From: Paraburkholderia unamae
GTDB taxonomy: Bacteria; Pseudomonadota; Gammaproteobacteria; Burkholderiales; Burkholderiaceae
Length of the DNA: 64,000 bases
Direction: 5' to 3'
Assembly: GCF_003268775.1 (NCBI RefSeq)
Contig: NZ_QLSU01000031.1
Location: forward strand, 48,745 to 112,744
The notes under the pieces were generated by a model, which searched no databases, was not told the DNA's origin, and saw nothing but the letters and a program-made list of their open reading frames with translations. Positions 33,139 through 42,169 of the stretch are shown one piece after another (within the stretch, counting starts at the first letter, position 1; every line of letters begins with the position of its first letter). Both the position numbers and the translations under genes were made by a program.

Positions 33139-33966
33139 ATGAATAAAAGAACATGGCTGGGAACCGCGCTGGCTTCGCTCGCGCTGGGCGTGAGCCTCGG
33201 GGGCGCGTCGCTTGCTCAGGCGGCGGACAATACGGTGCGCGTGGGCATCATGTCGGGCGAGGACGAGGACGTGTGGCGCGTGGTCGCCGCCAACGCCGCG
33301 AAGCACGGGGTCACCGTGAAGGTGACGACGTTCTCCGAATACACGCAGCCCAATGAGGCGCTTTCGGTTCACGACCTCGACGCCAATTCGTTCCAGCACA
33401 AGCCCTATCTCGACGCGCAGATCAAGGCGCGCGGCTACCACATCGTGCCGGTGGGCTTCACGTACGTTCAGCCGATCGGCCTTTACTCGCGCAAGGTGAA
33501 GTCGGTGGCGGACCTGCCGCAAGGCGCCGCCATCGGCGTGCCGAACGACCCGAGCAACGAAGGCCGCGCGCTGCTGCTGCTCCAGGCGCAAGGGCTCATC
33601 ACGCTGCGCGCCGACGTGGGCCTCTTGCCCACCGCGCGCGACATCGCGAAGAATCCGAAGAACATCCATATCAAGGAACTCGACGCGGGCATCATCGGCC
33701 GCTCGATCGGCGATCTGGACGCGGCCGTGGTCAACACGGACTGGGCGGTCAAGTCGGGCATCAAGATTCCGCAGGAGCGCATTGCGCAGGAGCAGGTGCC
33801 GGGTAATCCGTATCGCAACTTCATCGCCGTGAACGATAAGGATGCCAACGCACCGTGGGTGCACACGCTGGTGGAGAGTTACCAGCAGCCCAACGTGGCC
33901 GCCGAGATTCTCGCCGTTTATCACGGGGCTACGTTGCCCGCGTGGAAGGACGCGCCGCAGCAGTAA
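33139..33966 (+). CDS. metQ: MetQ/NlpA-family binding protein (methionine ABC transporter type)
   Basis: The product is 275 residues. The signal peptide ends near ASLAQA/AD with no lipobox cysteine, so this is a soluble periplasmic protein rather than a lipoprotein. It has SEYTQPNEALSVHDLDANSFQHKPYLDAQ, the methionine-binding signature of NlpA/MetQ, and GIPNDPSNEGRALLLLQ-like VGVPNDPSNE. It would deliver methionine or a related sulfur compound to MetNI, whose genes are not adjacent. The divergent MFS and the downstream minus-strand organosulfur genes form a sulfur-scavenging neighbourhood. A clear terminator follows. Confidence 0.9.
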   Translation: MNKRTWLGTALASLALGVSLGGASLAQAADNTVRVGIMSGEDEDVWRVVAANAAKHGVTVKVTTFSEYTQPNEALSVHDLDANSFQHKPYLDAQIKARGYHIVPVGFTYVQPIGLYSRKVKSVADLPQGAAIGVPNDPSNEGRALLLLQAQGLITLRADVGLLPTARDIAKNPKNIHIKELDAGIIGRSIGDLDAAVVNTDWAVKSGIKIPQERIAQEQVPGNPYRNFIAVNDKDANAPWVHTLVESYQQPNVAAEILAVYHGATLPAWKDAPQQ

Positions 33967-33974
33967 TGACCACT

Positions 33975-34015
33975 GCGAAAGTAATTCGGTTGCCGAATCA
34001 CTTTCGCTTTCCCTT
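33975..34015 (+). terminator. Rho-independent terminator after metQ
   Basis: Arms GCGAAAGTAATTCGG and CCGAATCACTTTCGC pair over 15 bp with one mismatch, loop TTG, followed by TTTCCCTTGTGTTTT. It lies 8 bases after the metQ stop. Confidence 0.85.
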
Positions 34016-34068
34016 GTGTTTTCCGATCGGGCCGCCCGGCGATTCACGCCGCGGCGGCCCGCTTTCAT

Positions 34069-35460
34069 TTACACCGCTTCCGGCACGCGCCGAAACCCGG
34101 CGCCCGCGTGCCGCTCGGGCAACTCCGCACCTTCGCCAAAGAGCTTCTCGCGCAACGTGCCCGGCGCATAGGCCGTCTTGTAGCGCCCGCGCGTCTGCAA
34201 TTCCGGCACCACGATATCCACGAAGTCCTCGTAGCTTTCGGGCACCACCGTGCGGCTCAGGTTGAAACCGTCCACGTCGGCCTCGTCGATCCACGCCTGC
34301 AACTCGTCGGCGACCTGCGACGCGCTGCCGACGATAGCCGGGTAGCGCCCGCCCAGTTCGAACATCTCGAGCAGCTTGCGCCGCGTCCAGCCGTTCTGCT
34401 TCGCGGTGCGCGTGGCGGACTCGATCGCATTGCCCGGGGTGTAATCGACCGGTTCGTCGAGATCGTATTGCGCGTAATCGATGCCGGTGCTCGACGCGAA
34501 ATGCGCGAGCCCCGCCTCGCGGCTCGCATACTGGCGGTAGTCCGCATACTTTTCGCGCGCTTCGCGCTCGGTTGCGCCCGGCACCACGGCCGCGCCCACG
34601 AACACTTTCACGTCGTCGGGGCGGCGCCCGGCACGCACGAGCTGCTCGCGCAGCGCACGCACCGTTTCGCGCGCGGCCGCACGGTTCGGCGGCGAAATGA
34701 ACACACATTCGGCGTGGCGCGCGGCGAAGCGCTGGCCGCGCCCCGAGCTGCCCGCCTGGAACAGCACCGGCGTGCGTTGCGGCGAGGGCTCCGCCAGGTG
34801 GTAGCCGTCCACGCGATAGTACTGCCCCTCGTGCTGCACGCGATGCAGCTTTGCCGGGTCGGCGAACACGCGCGCGGCCTTGTCGCGCCGCACGGCGCCG
34901 GATTCCCAGCTTCCTTCCCAGAGTTTATAGAGGACTTCCAGGTATTCGTCGGCGCGATCGTAGCGCTCGTCGTGCGGCAGTTGCTGCTCCAGTCCCATCG
35001 CGCGCGCGGCGCTGTCCAGGTAGCCGGTCACGATATTCCAGCCGATGCGGCCCTGCGTGAGGTGATCGAGCGTGGAGAAGCGCCGCGCGAGCAGATAAGG
35101 TTGCTCGTAAGTGAGGTTCACCGTCACGCCGAAGCCCAGGTTCTGGGTCACGGCGGCCATGGCCGGCACGAGGAGCGTAGGGTCGTTCACGGGCAACTGG
35201 ATCGATTCGCGCAGCGTCACGTCCACGTTGCGCTGATACACGTCGTACACGCCCACGATGTCGGCGAGAAAGAGTCCGTCGAAGAGGCCGCGCTCCAGCG
35301 TGCGCGCGAGATTCGTCCAGTAGGCGATCGTCCGGTAGTCGGTCGAGCGGTCGCGCGGGTGCGTCCACAGCCCGTGATTGATGTGCCCAACGCAATTCAT
35401 GTTGAACGCGTTGAGCAGGATGGGCTTGTTCGCCTGGTGGGTTCGGTTTGATTCGGCCAT
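34069..35460 (-). CDS. LLM-class flavin-dependent monooxygenase (NtaA/SnaA/DszA type)
   Basis: The 463-residue protein has LNAFNMNCVGHINHGLWTHPRD at the N terminus, GLFLADIVGVYDVY, the FMN-binding QGRIGWNIVTGYLDSAARAMGL and SGRGQRFAARHAECVFI, all hallmarks of the NtaA/SnaA/DszA bacterial luciferase-like family. These use FMNH2 and O2 to oxidise sulfur or nitrogen compounds, cleaving C-S or C-N bonds. The start overlaps the SfnB stop by one base (TGATG). With two SfnB-like genes upstream it forms a three-gene organosulfur operon; the FMN reductase partner is not present. Likely regulated by sulfate starvation. Confidence 0.88.
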   Translation of the reverse strand: MAESNRTHQANKPILLNAFNMNCVGHINHGLWTHPRDRSTDYRTIAYWTNLARTLERGLFDGLFLADIVGVYDVYQRNVDVTLRESIQLPVNDPTLLVPAMAAVTQNLGFGVTVNLTYEQPYLLARRFSTLDHLTQGRIGWNIVTGYLDSAARAMGLEQQLPHDERYDRADEYLEVLYKLWEGSWESGAVRRDKAARVFADPAKLHRVQHEGQYYRVDGYHLAEPSPQRTPVLFQAGSSGRGQRFAARHAECVFISPPNRAAARETVRALREQLVRAGRRPDDVKVFVGAAVVPGATEREAREKYADYRQYASREAGLAHFASSTGIDYAQYDLDEPVDYTPGNAIESATRTAKQNGWTRRKLLEMFELGGRYPAIVGSASQVADELQAWIDEADVDGFNLSRTVVPESYEDFVDIVVPELQTRGRYKTAYAPGTLREKLFGEGAELPERHAGAGFRRVPEAV

Positions 35461-36725
35461 CACAATGCTCCGTGCCGCGGCGGCAGCGTGTCGTTGAGGT
35501 AGAAGTTGCCCACCGCGTGATACTTCCAGCGCACAGGGTCGTGCAGCGTGTGGGTGCGCGCGTTGCGCCAGAAGCGGTCGAGTCCGAGGCCGTCGAGCGT
35601 CGCGGCCGTGCCCGCCAGTTCGAACAGGCGCGAACCGGCGTCGAGCGAGATCGTCGTCGTCAGTGCACGCGCTTCGGCCACGGCAATCGAGGCCTCGGCC
35701 ACCGTGCGTTCGTCGGGGGCGGACTGGGCGGCGTCCACGAAGCGGCCCGCGCGGCGCACGAGCGCTTCGGCGGCGGCGAGGCGCGCCGCCAGATCGCCGA
35801 AGTGAAAGATCGCGAGCGGGTCGTCGGCCGCGCGCTCGACCTTGGCGTCGATCCAGGGACGCGAGCGCTCGCGCACGAATTGCAGCGCCGCTTCGAATGC
35901 GCCGCGCGCCTGACCGAGGTCGATTGCGGCGTGAATGATCTGCGCGAGCGGGCCGATGGTCGTGGGACGCTCGAACGAGCGCTGGAACGGCACGATCCAT
36001 TCGGGCTCGACCCGCACGCCGTCGAACTGCACGGAGCCGCTGCCCGTCACGCGCTGGCCGAAGCCGTCCCAGTCGTCGGTGATCGTCACACCCACTGCGT
36101 TGCGCGGCACGAATGCGAGGTACGTCACGTCCTGGCCTGCCTCCTCGGCAACCACGAGCGTGGGGATCCAGTGCGCGTAGAGCGCGCCCGTGCAATAGAA
36201 CTTGCGTCCGTCGATGCGAAAGCCGCCCGCATCGCGCGTAAGCCGCGTGCGGCGCTTGAAATCCTTCTGGCCGATCTCGGCGAGCGCATTGCCAAAGCGC
36301 TCCCCCGCGAGCACGCGGTCGTAAAAGAAACGCTGCTGCTCAGCGCTCCCGCCCACGCGCAATACTTCGAGCGCGTAAAAGTGGTTTTGCGGGATCTGCC
36401 CGAGCGAGCCGTCCGCTGCGGCGATGATTGCGGTCACTTCGGCAAGCGTGCCGTTACGCACGCCGGGGCCGCCGTACTCGCGCGGCACGGTGATCGCCCA
36501 CAGGCCGCTCGCGACGAACGCATCGAGTTCGTCCCAAGGCAGACGGCGCTCGCGGTCGCGCAACGCCGCTTCGGGCGTGAACTGCGCGGCGAGCCGTTGC
36601 GCGGCGGCGAGCGCCGCTGCGTCGTCGGCCAGACGCGCCGGCGCGCGCGGTGGTGCGGCACGCCGTGGCGCGCCGCCGGTTTCAGCTTCGGAGAAGCCTT
36701 CGGTGATGGGAAGTTCAGTGCTCAT
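35460..36725 (-). CDS. SfnB-family acyl-CoA dehydrogenase-like sulfur acquisition oxidoreductase
   Basis: The product is 421 residues of the acyl-CoA dehydrogenase fold. It has WAITVPREYGGPGV, GQIPQNHFYALEVLRVGGSAEQQ, GRKFYCTGALYAHWIPT and the end NARTHTLHDPVRWKYHAVGNFYL, typical of SfnB/DszC-type flavoenzymes that use FMNH2 and O2 on sulfones or sulfur heterocycles. It is the second of two tandem homologues; the upstream paralogue ends 5 bases before this start. The catalytic glutamate of true acyl-CoA dehydrogenases was not recognisable, consistent with monooxygenase use. The start at 36725 is preferred to a TTG at 36734. Confidence 0.87.
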   Translation of the reverse strand: MSTELPITEGFSEAETGGAPRRAAPPRAPARLADDAAALAAAQRLAAQFTPEAALRDRERRLPWDELDAFVASGLWAITVPREYGGPGVRNGTLAEVTAIIAAADGSLGQIPQNHFYALEVLRVGGSAEQQRFFYDRVLAGERFGNALAEIGQKDFKRRTRLTRDAGGFRIDGRKFYCTGALYAHWIPTLVVAEEAGQDVTYLAFVPRNAVGVTITDDWDGFGQRVTGSGSVQFDGVRVEPEWIVPFQRSFERPTTIGPLAQIIHAAIDLGQARGAFEAALQFVRERSRPWIDAKVERAADDPLAIFHFGDLAARLAAAEALVRRAGRFVDAAQSAPDERTVAEASIAVAEARALTTTISLDAGSRLFELAGTAATLDGLGLDRFWRNARTHTLHDPVRWKYHAVGNFYLNDTLPPRHGAL

Positions 36726-36730
36726 GGGGC

Positions 36731-37981
36731 TCAATTCCAGGCGTGGCGCGCGGGCAGTACGTGGTTCAGGTGATAGTTGCCAAGCAGATGCAGTTTCCAG
36801 CGCAACGGATCGTGGAGCGTATGCGTGCGCGCATTGCGCCAGTGGCGATCGAGGTTGTGCGCGGCACGCGTGGCGGCAGAGCCCGCCAGTTCGAACAGTT
36901 TCTCGCTCGCTTCGAGCGCGAAGCGCGTAGTCAGCACCTTCGCCTGCGCCACGGCAACCGATGCGCGTGCGCTCGCCGACTCATCGACGGGATGCGCAGC
37001 GATGGCGTCGAGCGTATGGCCCGCGTCGCGCAACACCTCCTGAGCGGCGTGCAAGTCGATCTGCAAGCGGCCGATATCGGCGATCACATAGGGGTCGTCC
37101 GCCGCGCGCGCCGCGCCCGAGTCGATCCAGGGGCGCGCGTGCTCGCGCACGAAGGCGATGGTGTCGGCCACCGCCGCCTCGCCGATGCCGAGATCGATGG
37201 CGGCTTGAATCAGTTGCGAAGCGGGGCCCGATAGGCCGGGGCGTTCGGCGAGTTGCCAGATCGGCAGCACGTCGGCGGCGCTCACCGGCACGTTCTCGAA
37301 GATCACCGTGCCGCTCGCCGTGGTTCGTTGTCCAAACGAACTCCAGTTGTCGATGACGCTGAGACCCGGCGCGTCGCGAGGCACCCAGACCTGCACGGCG
37401 CGGCCGGCGTCGTCGGTTGCGCGGGTCGGCACGCGGTGCGCGAAGAGTGCGCCCGTCGAATAAAAGCGCTGGCCACTCAGGCGCAGACCCTGTGGTGTCG
37501 AAACGAGTCGCGTGGTGCCTTGCAGAATGGTAGTGGCCGCCGCCGAGCGGCGCTCCGGACCGGCGTTGCCGAGCCTGCGGCCCGCCAGCACTTCGCCATA
37601 CAAGCGCGTTTTCTGCTGCGCGCTGCCGACTTCGCGCAACACGCCCAGCACACCGAAATGATTTTGCGGGATCTGCCCGAACGCGGGGTCGGCCGCGCAC
37701 AGGATCGAAAAGACTTCGGCCAGCGTGGCGTACGAGACATTCGGGCCGCCGTATTCGCGCGGCACCGTGATCGCGCCGAGTCCGCTTTCGGACCACAGAT
37801 CGAGTTCGTCCCAGGGCAGCGCGCGCTCGCGGTCGCGCTGCGCCGCGCCCGGCGCGACCGCGGCCGCCAGCGTGCGCGCGGCGGCGAGGGCTTGGGCGTC
37901 GTCGGCAATGCGCCGCACGCGGGCGGCGTCGGGAAGACGCGGCAGCGGCGCGGCGTCAGCAGGATAAGCAGGGGTCGACAT
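36731..37981 (-). CDS. SfnB-family acyl-CoA dehydrogenase-like oxidoreductase, first copy
   Basis: The 416-residue protein is a paralogue of the next gene: it shares LGAITVPREYGGPNV, GQIPQNHFGVLGVLREVGSAQQKT, GQRFYSTGALFAHRVPT and NARTHTLHDPLRWKLHLLGNYHLNHVLP. It is expected to be an FMNH2-dependent oxygenase for organosulfur compounds. One difference is ERRSAAATTILQGTTRL in place of the partner's EIGQKDFKRRTRL, which may shift substrate range. It is the first gene of the operon; the ATG at 37981 follows a weak GGA ribosome site. The two copies may work on different substrates or as a mixed pair. Confidence 0.87.
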   Translation of the reverse strand: MSTPAYPADAAPLPRLPDAARVRRIADDAQALAAARTLAAAVAPGAAQRDRERALPWDELDLWSESGLGAITVPREYGGPNVSYATLAEVFSILCAADPAFGQIPQNHFGVLGVLREVGSAQQKTRLYGEVLAGRRLGNAGPERRSAAATTILQGTTRLVSTPQGLRLSGQRFYSTGALFAHRVPTRATDDAGRAVQVWVPRDAPGLSVIDNWSSFGQRTTASGTVIFENVPVSAADVLPIWQLAERPGLSGPASQLIQAAIDLGIGEAAVADTIAFVREHARPWIDSGAARAADDPYVIADIGRLQIDLHAAQEVLRDAGHTLDAIAAHPVDESASARASVAVAQAKVLTTRFALEASEKLFELAGSAATRAAHNLDRHWRNARTHTLHDPLRWKLHLLGNYHLNHVLPARHAWN

Positions 37982-38167
37982 GACATTCCAGGGCAAGCCA
38001 GTTGCATCCCCTGTTCGAACGCCACAACGGAGCGCGCCGACGCTTTGACCCGGCGAGCGCCGCTCGGGCGTCGAGCAGGACCAGCCCCCCATTGGAACAG
38101 CCCGGGTCGCAATCCCCTACCAGTTAATTCGCAATTGCATATCAGCAATGCCGATGTGGCGTGCGCC

Positions 38168-39079
38168 TCAGGCCTCCACGGCCGCCTGAACCACCACGCG
38201 CGGTTCGCGCCTGAGCGCGAGCAACGACGCCGCCACGATCAGCAGGCCGCCCAGCCATGCCGTGACCGTGAGCCGCTCGCCCAGCCACACACACGCGAAC
38301 AGCGCGCCGAACACGGGCTCGCTGCCCATGAGCAAGGCCACGCGCGTCGGGCTGCTGCGCGCCACCGCGTAGTTCTGCACGAAGAAGGCGAACAGCGTGC
38401 AGCCCGCGACGAGATACAGCACGCTGCCCCAGAACGCGGCGTGGGCGTGCCAGTGCGGCAGCGGCTGCCACTGCTCGGGCGCAACGGTCAGCGCCAGCAC
38501 CGCGCAGCCGCACGACACCACGGCGGCTTGCACCGCCGTCATCGTGAGCGGCGGCACCGTGCCCGACTTCATCACGCGCTTGGCCGCGCAACTCGTGAGC
38601 GCACGCAGCAGCGCCGCGACGAGGACCAGCAGGTCGCCCGGGCTCGCCGCAAAATGGCCGCCCGTGAGCAGGAACGCACCGAGCAGCGACACGGCGGCCG
38701 CCATCCATTCGACGGGCCGCGGCGCACGCCGCAGCCACGCCCACTCCACGAGCGGCGTGAGGACCACGCACAGGCTGATGAGAAACGCCGCGTTCGACGC
38801 ATTCGTGAGCGATACGCCAAACGTCTCGGCCAGAAAGATGCCCAGCAGCAGCAAGCCCACGCCGAACACGCCGAAACGCTCGCGCCAGTTCGCTTGAAGG
38901 AGGCCGCGCAGTGCGGGCGAAAGCACGACAAAGGTAATGCCAAAGCGCAGGGCGAGCAGGCCCAGCACGGGGTAAATGAGCAGCGCGCCCTTCACCACGC
39001 CGTAGCTCGTGCCCCAGACGAGCGCGACGGCAACGAGCAGCAGGTCCACGGTGCGGGGCGAGCGGAGCAAGGCGTTCAT
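38168..39079 (-). CDS. EamA/DMT-family transporter
   Basis: The 303-residue protein has ten hydrophobic helices in two EamA repeats; the first has VWGTSYGVVKGALL and the second MGSEPVFGALFACVWLGERLT, the usual repeat-end signature. DMT permeases export amino acids, metabolites or sugars. It is divergent from a LysR gene 126 bases away, the common arrangement for an inducible exporter. The start at 39079 is chosen as the first residue with homology. Substrate unknown. Confidence 0.87.
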   Translation of the reverse strand: MNALLRSPRTVDLLLVAVALVWGTSYGVVKGALLIYPVLGLLALRFGITFVVLSPALRGLLQANWRERFGVFGVGLLLLGIFLAETFGVSLTNASNAAFLISLCVVLTPLVEWAWLRRAPRPVEWMAAAVSLLGAFLLTGGHFAASPGDLLVLVAALLRALTSCAAKRVMKSGTVPPLTMTAVQAAVVSCGCAVLALTVAPEQWQPLPHWHAHAAFWGSVLYLVAGCTLFAFFVQNYAVARSSPTRVALLMGSEPVFGALFACVWLGERLTVTAWLGGLLIVAASLLALRREPRVVVQAAVEA

Positions 39080-39205
39080 ATGAGAAAGTGGGCGGAAAGG
39101 CGTTGATGGTGCGCTCATTGTCCAATAGTGCCCGCAAGGCGATAATCCACCTGACCTGAACATCATTTATGTCGCCAATGCACAGATGAAATTAGACCGC
39201 CAACG

Positions 39206-40120
39206 ATGAACCCCACCGACCTCCTGCCCCTGCTGCCCGACCTCGCCACCTTCGCGCGCGTGGTCGAGGCCGGCAATTTCTCGGTCGCGGCACGCCAGCT
39301 CGGCAGCACGCCTTCCACCGTGAGCCGCCAGATGCAGCGGCTCGAACGCGCGCTCGGCACGCGGCTGCTGGAGCGCTCCACGCGCAGCCTGCGGCTCACG
39401 GAAGCGGGCGCCGAGGTCTACCGGCACTGCGCGGACATGGTCGAGGCAGCGGCCGGCGCGGCCGACGCCGCCAGCCGGCTCACCGGCCGCCCGCATGGGC
39501 GGGTAAGCATCAGCGCGCCCATTTCGTTCGCGCAGAGCGTGATTCATCCCTTGATTTCGGGCTTCCTGCGCGCCTATGAGGAAGTCGCGGTGCAACTGAT
39601 GTTCACGGACCGCGATGTCGACCCGGTGCGCGACAGCGTCGACATCGTGATCCGCCCCACGCCCACGCCGCCGCCCGGTCTCGCCGCACGGCGGCTTGGC
39701 ACGCTGCGCTGGATGCCGTGCGCCTCGCCGGCCTACCTGCGCGCGCGCGGCACGCCCGCGCACCCCAGAGATCTCGCGCAGCACGACTGCCTCTATCTCG
39801 GCGAAACGCCCGACGACAACCGCTGGGCGTTCCGCCGCGGCGCGCAAACGCACGTGGTGGAGGTGAAGGGCCGCTATATCGCCAACGACGTGGGCGCGCG
39901 GCGCGACGCGGCGCTGCACGATCGGGGCATTGCGAGCCTGCCCGAATTCGCGGCGGCGCAGGCGCTGCGCGAGGGTACGCTCGTGCACGTGCTGCCCGAA
40001 TGGTCGCTCGAGCCGCGCGCCTATAGCGGCCCGGTGTGGATGCTCTACCCGCCCAACCGCTACCTGCCGCCCAAGGTGCGCGTGCTCATCGACTGGCTCG
40101 CACAGCAGTTGCCGGACTGA
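39206..40120 (+). CDS. LysR-family transcriptional regulator
   Basis: The 304-residue protein has the HTH FARVVEAGNFSVAARQLGSTPSTVSRQMQRLERALG (about 15-50) and a LysR substrate domain. The linker and SPAYLRARGTPAHPRDLAQHDCL place it in the CrgA/DsdC-like subgroup that controls transporters and oxidoreductases. It is divergent from the EamA transporter and upstream of a quinone oxidoreductase in the same direction. Either or both could be targets. No effector can be named. Confidence 0.92.
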   Translation: MNPTDLLPLLPDLATFARVVEAGNFSVAARQLGSTPSTVSRQMQRLERALGTRLLERSTRSLRLTEAGAEVYRHCADMVEAAAGAADAASRLTGRPHGRVSISAPISFAQSVIHPLISGFLRAYEEVAVQLMFTDRDVDPVRDSVDIVIRPTPTPPPGLAARRLGTLRWMPCASPAYLRARGTPAHPRDLAQHDCLYLGETPDDNRWAFRRGAQTHVVEVKGRYIANDVGARRDAALHDRGIASLPEFAAAQALREGTLVHVLPEWSLEPRAYSGPVWMLYPPNRYLPPKVRVLIDWLAQQLPD

Positions 40121-40285
40121 CATGCGCCGCCCGTGAGACGATCGGGCATGAACTTGAGCCGCGCCGACATTCAACGGTGCGCGCGGACCGCCTAGACTGG
40201 GTCATGGACATTGCCGGGTAAGCAGCGCCTCGGCGTCACTCGCTTTGCCATCCTGATCAACGAGACCGGATACGCCCAGAAAACC

Positions 40286-41266
40286 ATGAAAGCCCTCGTC
40301 CTCAGCCAATACGAAGGTCCGCTCGAACTGACCACGCTCGATCGCCCGCAACCTCAGGCGGGCCAGGTGCTCGTGCGCGTGCACGCGGCGGGACTCAACC
40401 CGCTCGACGTGAAGATCCGCGCCGGCAAGGCCGCTCACGCGCAGCATCCGCTTCCGCTCGTGCTGGGCATCGACATGGCCGGCGTGGTGGAGGCCGTGGG
40501 CGCGGGTGTCACGCGCTTCGCGCCCGGCGACGAGGTATACGGCATGACGGGCGGCGTGGGCGGCATTCAGGGCTCGCTTGCGCAATACGCCGCCGTCGAT
40601 GCCGACCTGCTCGCGCGCAAGCCCGCGAATCTCTCGATGCGCGAAGCGGCGGCGTTGCCGCTCGCCTTCATCACGTCATGGCTCGGGATAGTGGATCGCG
40701 CGCATTTGCAGGCCGGGCAAAGCGTGCTGGTGCAAGGCGGCGCGGGTGGCGTGGGCCACGTGGCCGTGCAGATCGCGCGCGCGCTCGGGGCCGAGGTGTT
40801 CGCCACGGCTAGCGCCCGCAAGCTCGCGCTGATCGGGCAACTGGGCGCGACGGCGATCGACTATGGCGCGCAAAGCGTCGAGCAGTACGTTCAGGCGCAC
40901 ACGGGCGGCGCGGGCTTCGATCTCGTGGTCGACACCGTGGGCGGCGCGACGCTCGATACCTCGTTCGCGGCCGTGAAGCATTACGGGCACGTGGTGAGCG
41001 CACTGGGCTGGGGCACGCATGCGCTCGCGCCGCTGTCCTTTCGCGAGGCGACCTATTCGGGCGTGTTCACGTTGTACCCGCTGTTGAGCGGCGTGAACCG
41101 CGCGCATCACGGTGAAATGATGGCGCAGGCCACGCGCCTCGCCGAAGCCGGCCAGCTCGCGCCGCGCGTCGACGCGCGCCGCTTCGCGCTGAGCGACGCG
41201 GAGCGCGCCTACGAAGCGGTGGCCGATGGCAGCGCGGCGAGCAAGATCGTCGTGGATGTCGACTGA
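40286..41266 (+). CDS. Zinc-independent alcohol dehydrogenase/quinone oxidoreductase (MDR superfamily)
   Basis: The 326-residue protein belongs to the medium-chain reductase family: GroES-like N domain with VHAAGLNPLDVKIRAG and VLGIDMAGVVEAVGAGV, and a Rossmann domain with VLVQGGAGGVGHVAVQIARALGAEVFATASARK. The zinc-binding cysteines of classical ADH are absent and the QOR-type GGAGGVG is present, so an NADPH-dependent quinone or enone reductase is likely. The ATG at 40286 is chosen on homology. It follows the LysR gene by 165 bases and ends 15 bases from the convergent permease gene. Confidence 0.88.
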   Translation: MKALVLSQYEGPLELTTLDRPQPQAGQVLVRVHAAGLNPLDVKIRAGKAAHAQHPLPLVLGIDMAGVVEAVGAGVTRFAPGDEVYGMTGGVGGIQGSLAQYAAVDADLLARKPANLSMREAAALPLAFITSWLGIVDRAHLQAGQSVLVQGGAGGVGHVAVQIARALGAEVFATASARKLALIGQLGATAIDYGAQSVEQYVQAHTGGAGFDLVVDTVGGATLDTSFAAVKHYGHVVSALGWGTHALAPLSFREATYSGVFTLYPLLSGVNRAHHGEMMAQATRLAEAGQLAPRVDARRFALSDAERAYEAVADGSAASKIVVDVD

Positions 41267-41281
41267 GGCCGCGCGCGGCCC

Positions 41282-42169
41282 TTAGTGCTGTACGCCCCAG
41301 CGCCGCACGGTCAGGCGTTCGAGCGTGTCGAATACCAGATGCTCGACGAGCAGCCCGATCACGATCACGGCCGCGAGGCCCGCGAACACGCGGTCGGTAT
41401 AAAGCTCGTTGCGATTCTGGAAGATGTACCAGCCAAGACCGCCCTGCCCCGCGCTCGCGCCGAACACGAGTTCGGCCGCGATCAGCGTGCGCCACGCGAA
41501 AGCCCAGCCCACGCGCAGCCCCGCGATGATCGAAGGCAGCGCCGCCGGCACGAGAATCAGCACGACCTGGCGCAGGCCGCTCAAGCCATAGTTGCGGCCT
41601 GCCATGCGCAGCGTGGCGGGCACGCCGAGAAAACCCGTGTACATGTTGAGCGCGAGCGGCCACAGCACCGCGTGCACGAGCACGAACAGCAGGCTGCCCG
41701 TGCCGAGCCCGAACCAGAGCAGCGCAATAGGCAGGAGTGCGATGGAAGGCAGCGGATTGAACATCGCCGTGAGCATCGAAAGCACATCGCGGCCGACTCT
41801 CGTGGACACCGCGAGCGAGGTGAGCACGAACGCCAGCACGACGCCGATCGCGTAGCCGCGCAGCAGCACGGACAGCGAAATACCTGTCTTCACGAGCAAC
41901 TCGCCGCTCGTGATCCCTTGCACGAACGCAGCGAGCGTGGCGCCGAATGTCGGCACGAGCAGATCGTTCGCAACGATGCGCGCCGTGATCTCCCAGCCCG
42001 CGATCAGCACGAGCGCGATGAGCGTGCGGCGCAGCCAGCCCGCGTCGAGCACGCGCCGCGCGAGCGGCAACGGCGCCGAATCCGCGCCCGCCTGCACGGG
42101 CAGCAAGGGCCGCTCGTACTCGGCGCGCACGGGCGGCAACGGCGGCAATGTGGGATGTGGCGTGCTCAT
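41282..42169 (-). CDS. ABC transporter permease, SsuC/TauC type
   Basis: The 295-residue protein has six or so membrane helices and the inner-membrane permease EAA-type loop NYGLSGLRQVVLILVPAALPSIIAGLRVGWAFAWRTLIAAEL, typical of sulfonate/nitrate/taurine importers (BPD_transp_1). It pairs with the ATPase upstream, which ends in the ATGA overlap with this start. The complex would import an alkanesulfonate or taurine. A 14-bp palindrome GGCCGCGCGCGGCC (41267-41280) separates its stop from the convergent oxidoreductase. Confidence 0.9.
   Translation of the reverse strand: MSTPHPTLPPLPPVRAEYERPLLPVQAGADSAPLPLARRVLDAGWLRRTLIALVLIAGWEITARIVANDLLVPTFGATLAAFVQGITSGELLVKTGISLSVLLRGYAIGVVLAFVLTSLAVSTRVGRDVLSMLTAMFNPLPSIALLPIALLWFGLGTGSLLFVLVHAVLWPLALNMYTGFLGVPATLRMAGRNYGLSGLRQVVLILVPAALPSIIAGLRVGWAFAWRTLIAAELVFGASAGQGGLGWYIFQNRNELYTDRVFAGLAAVIVIGLLVEHLVFDTLERLTVRRWGVQH

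Noticed and set aside
35461..36195. 5' extension of the flavin monooxygenase frame to 36195
   Set aside because: It overlaps the SfnB gene in another frame and has no similarity to LLM proteins, whereas homology starts at 35460.
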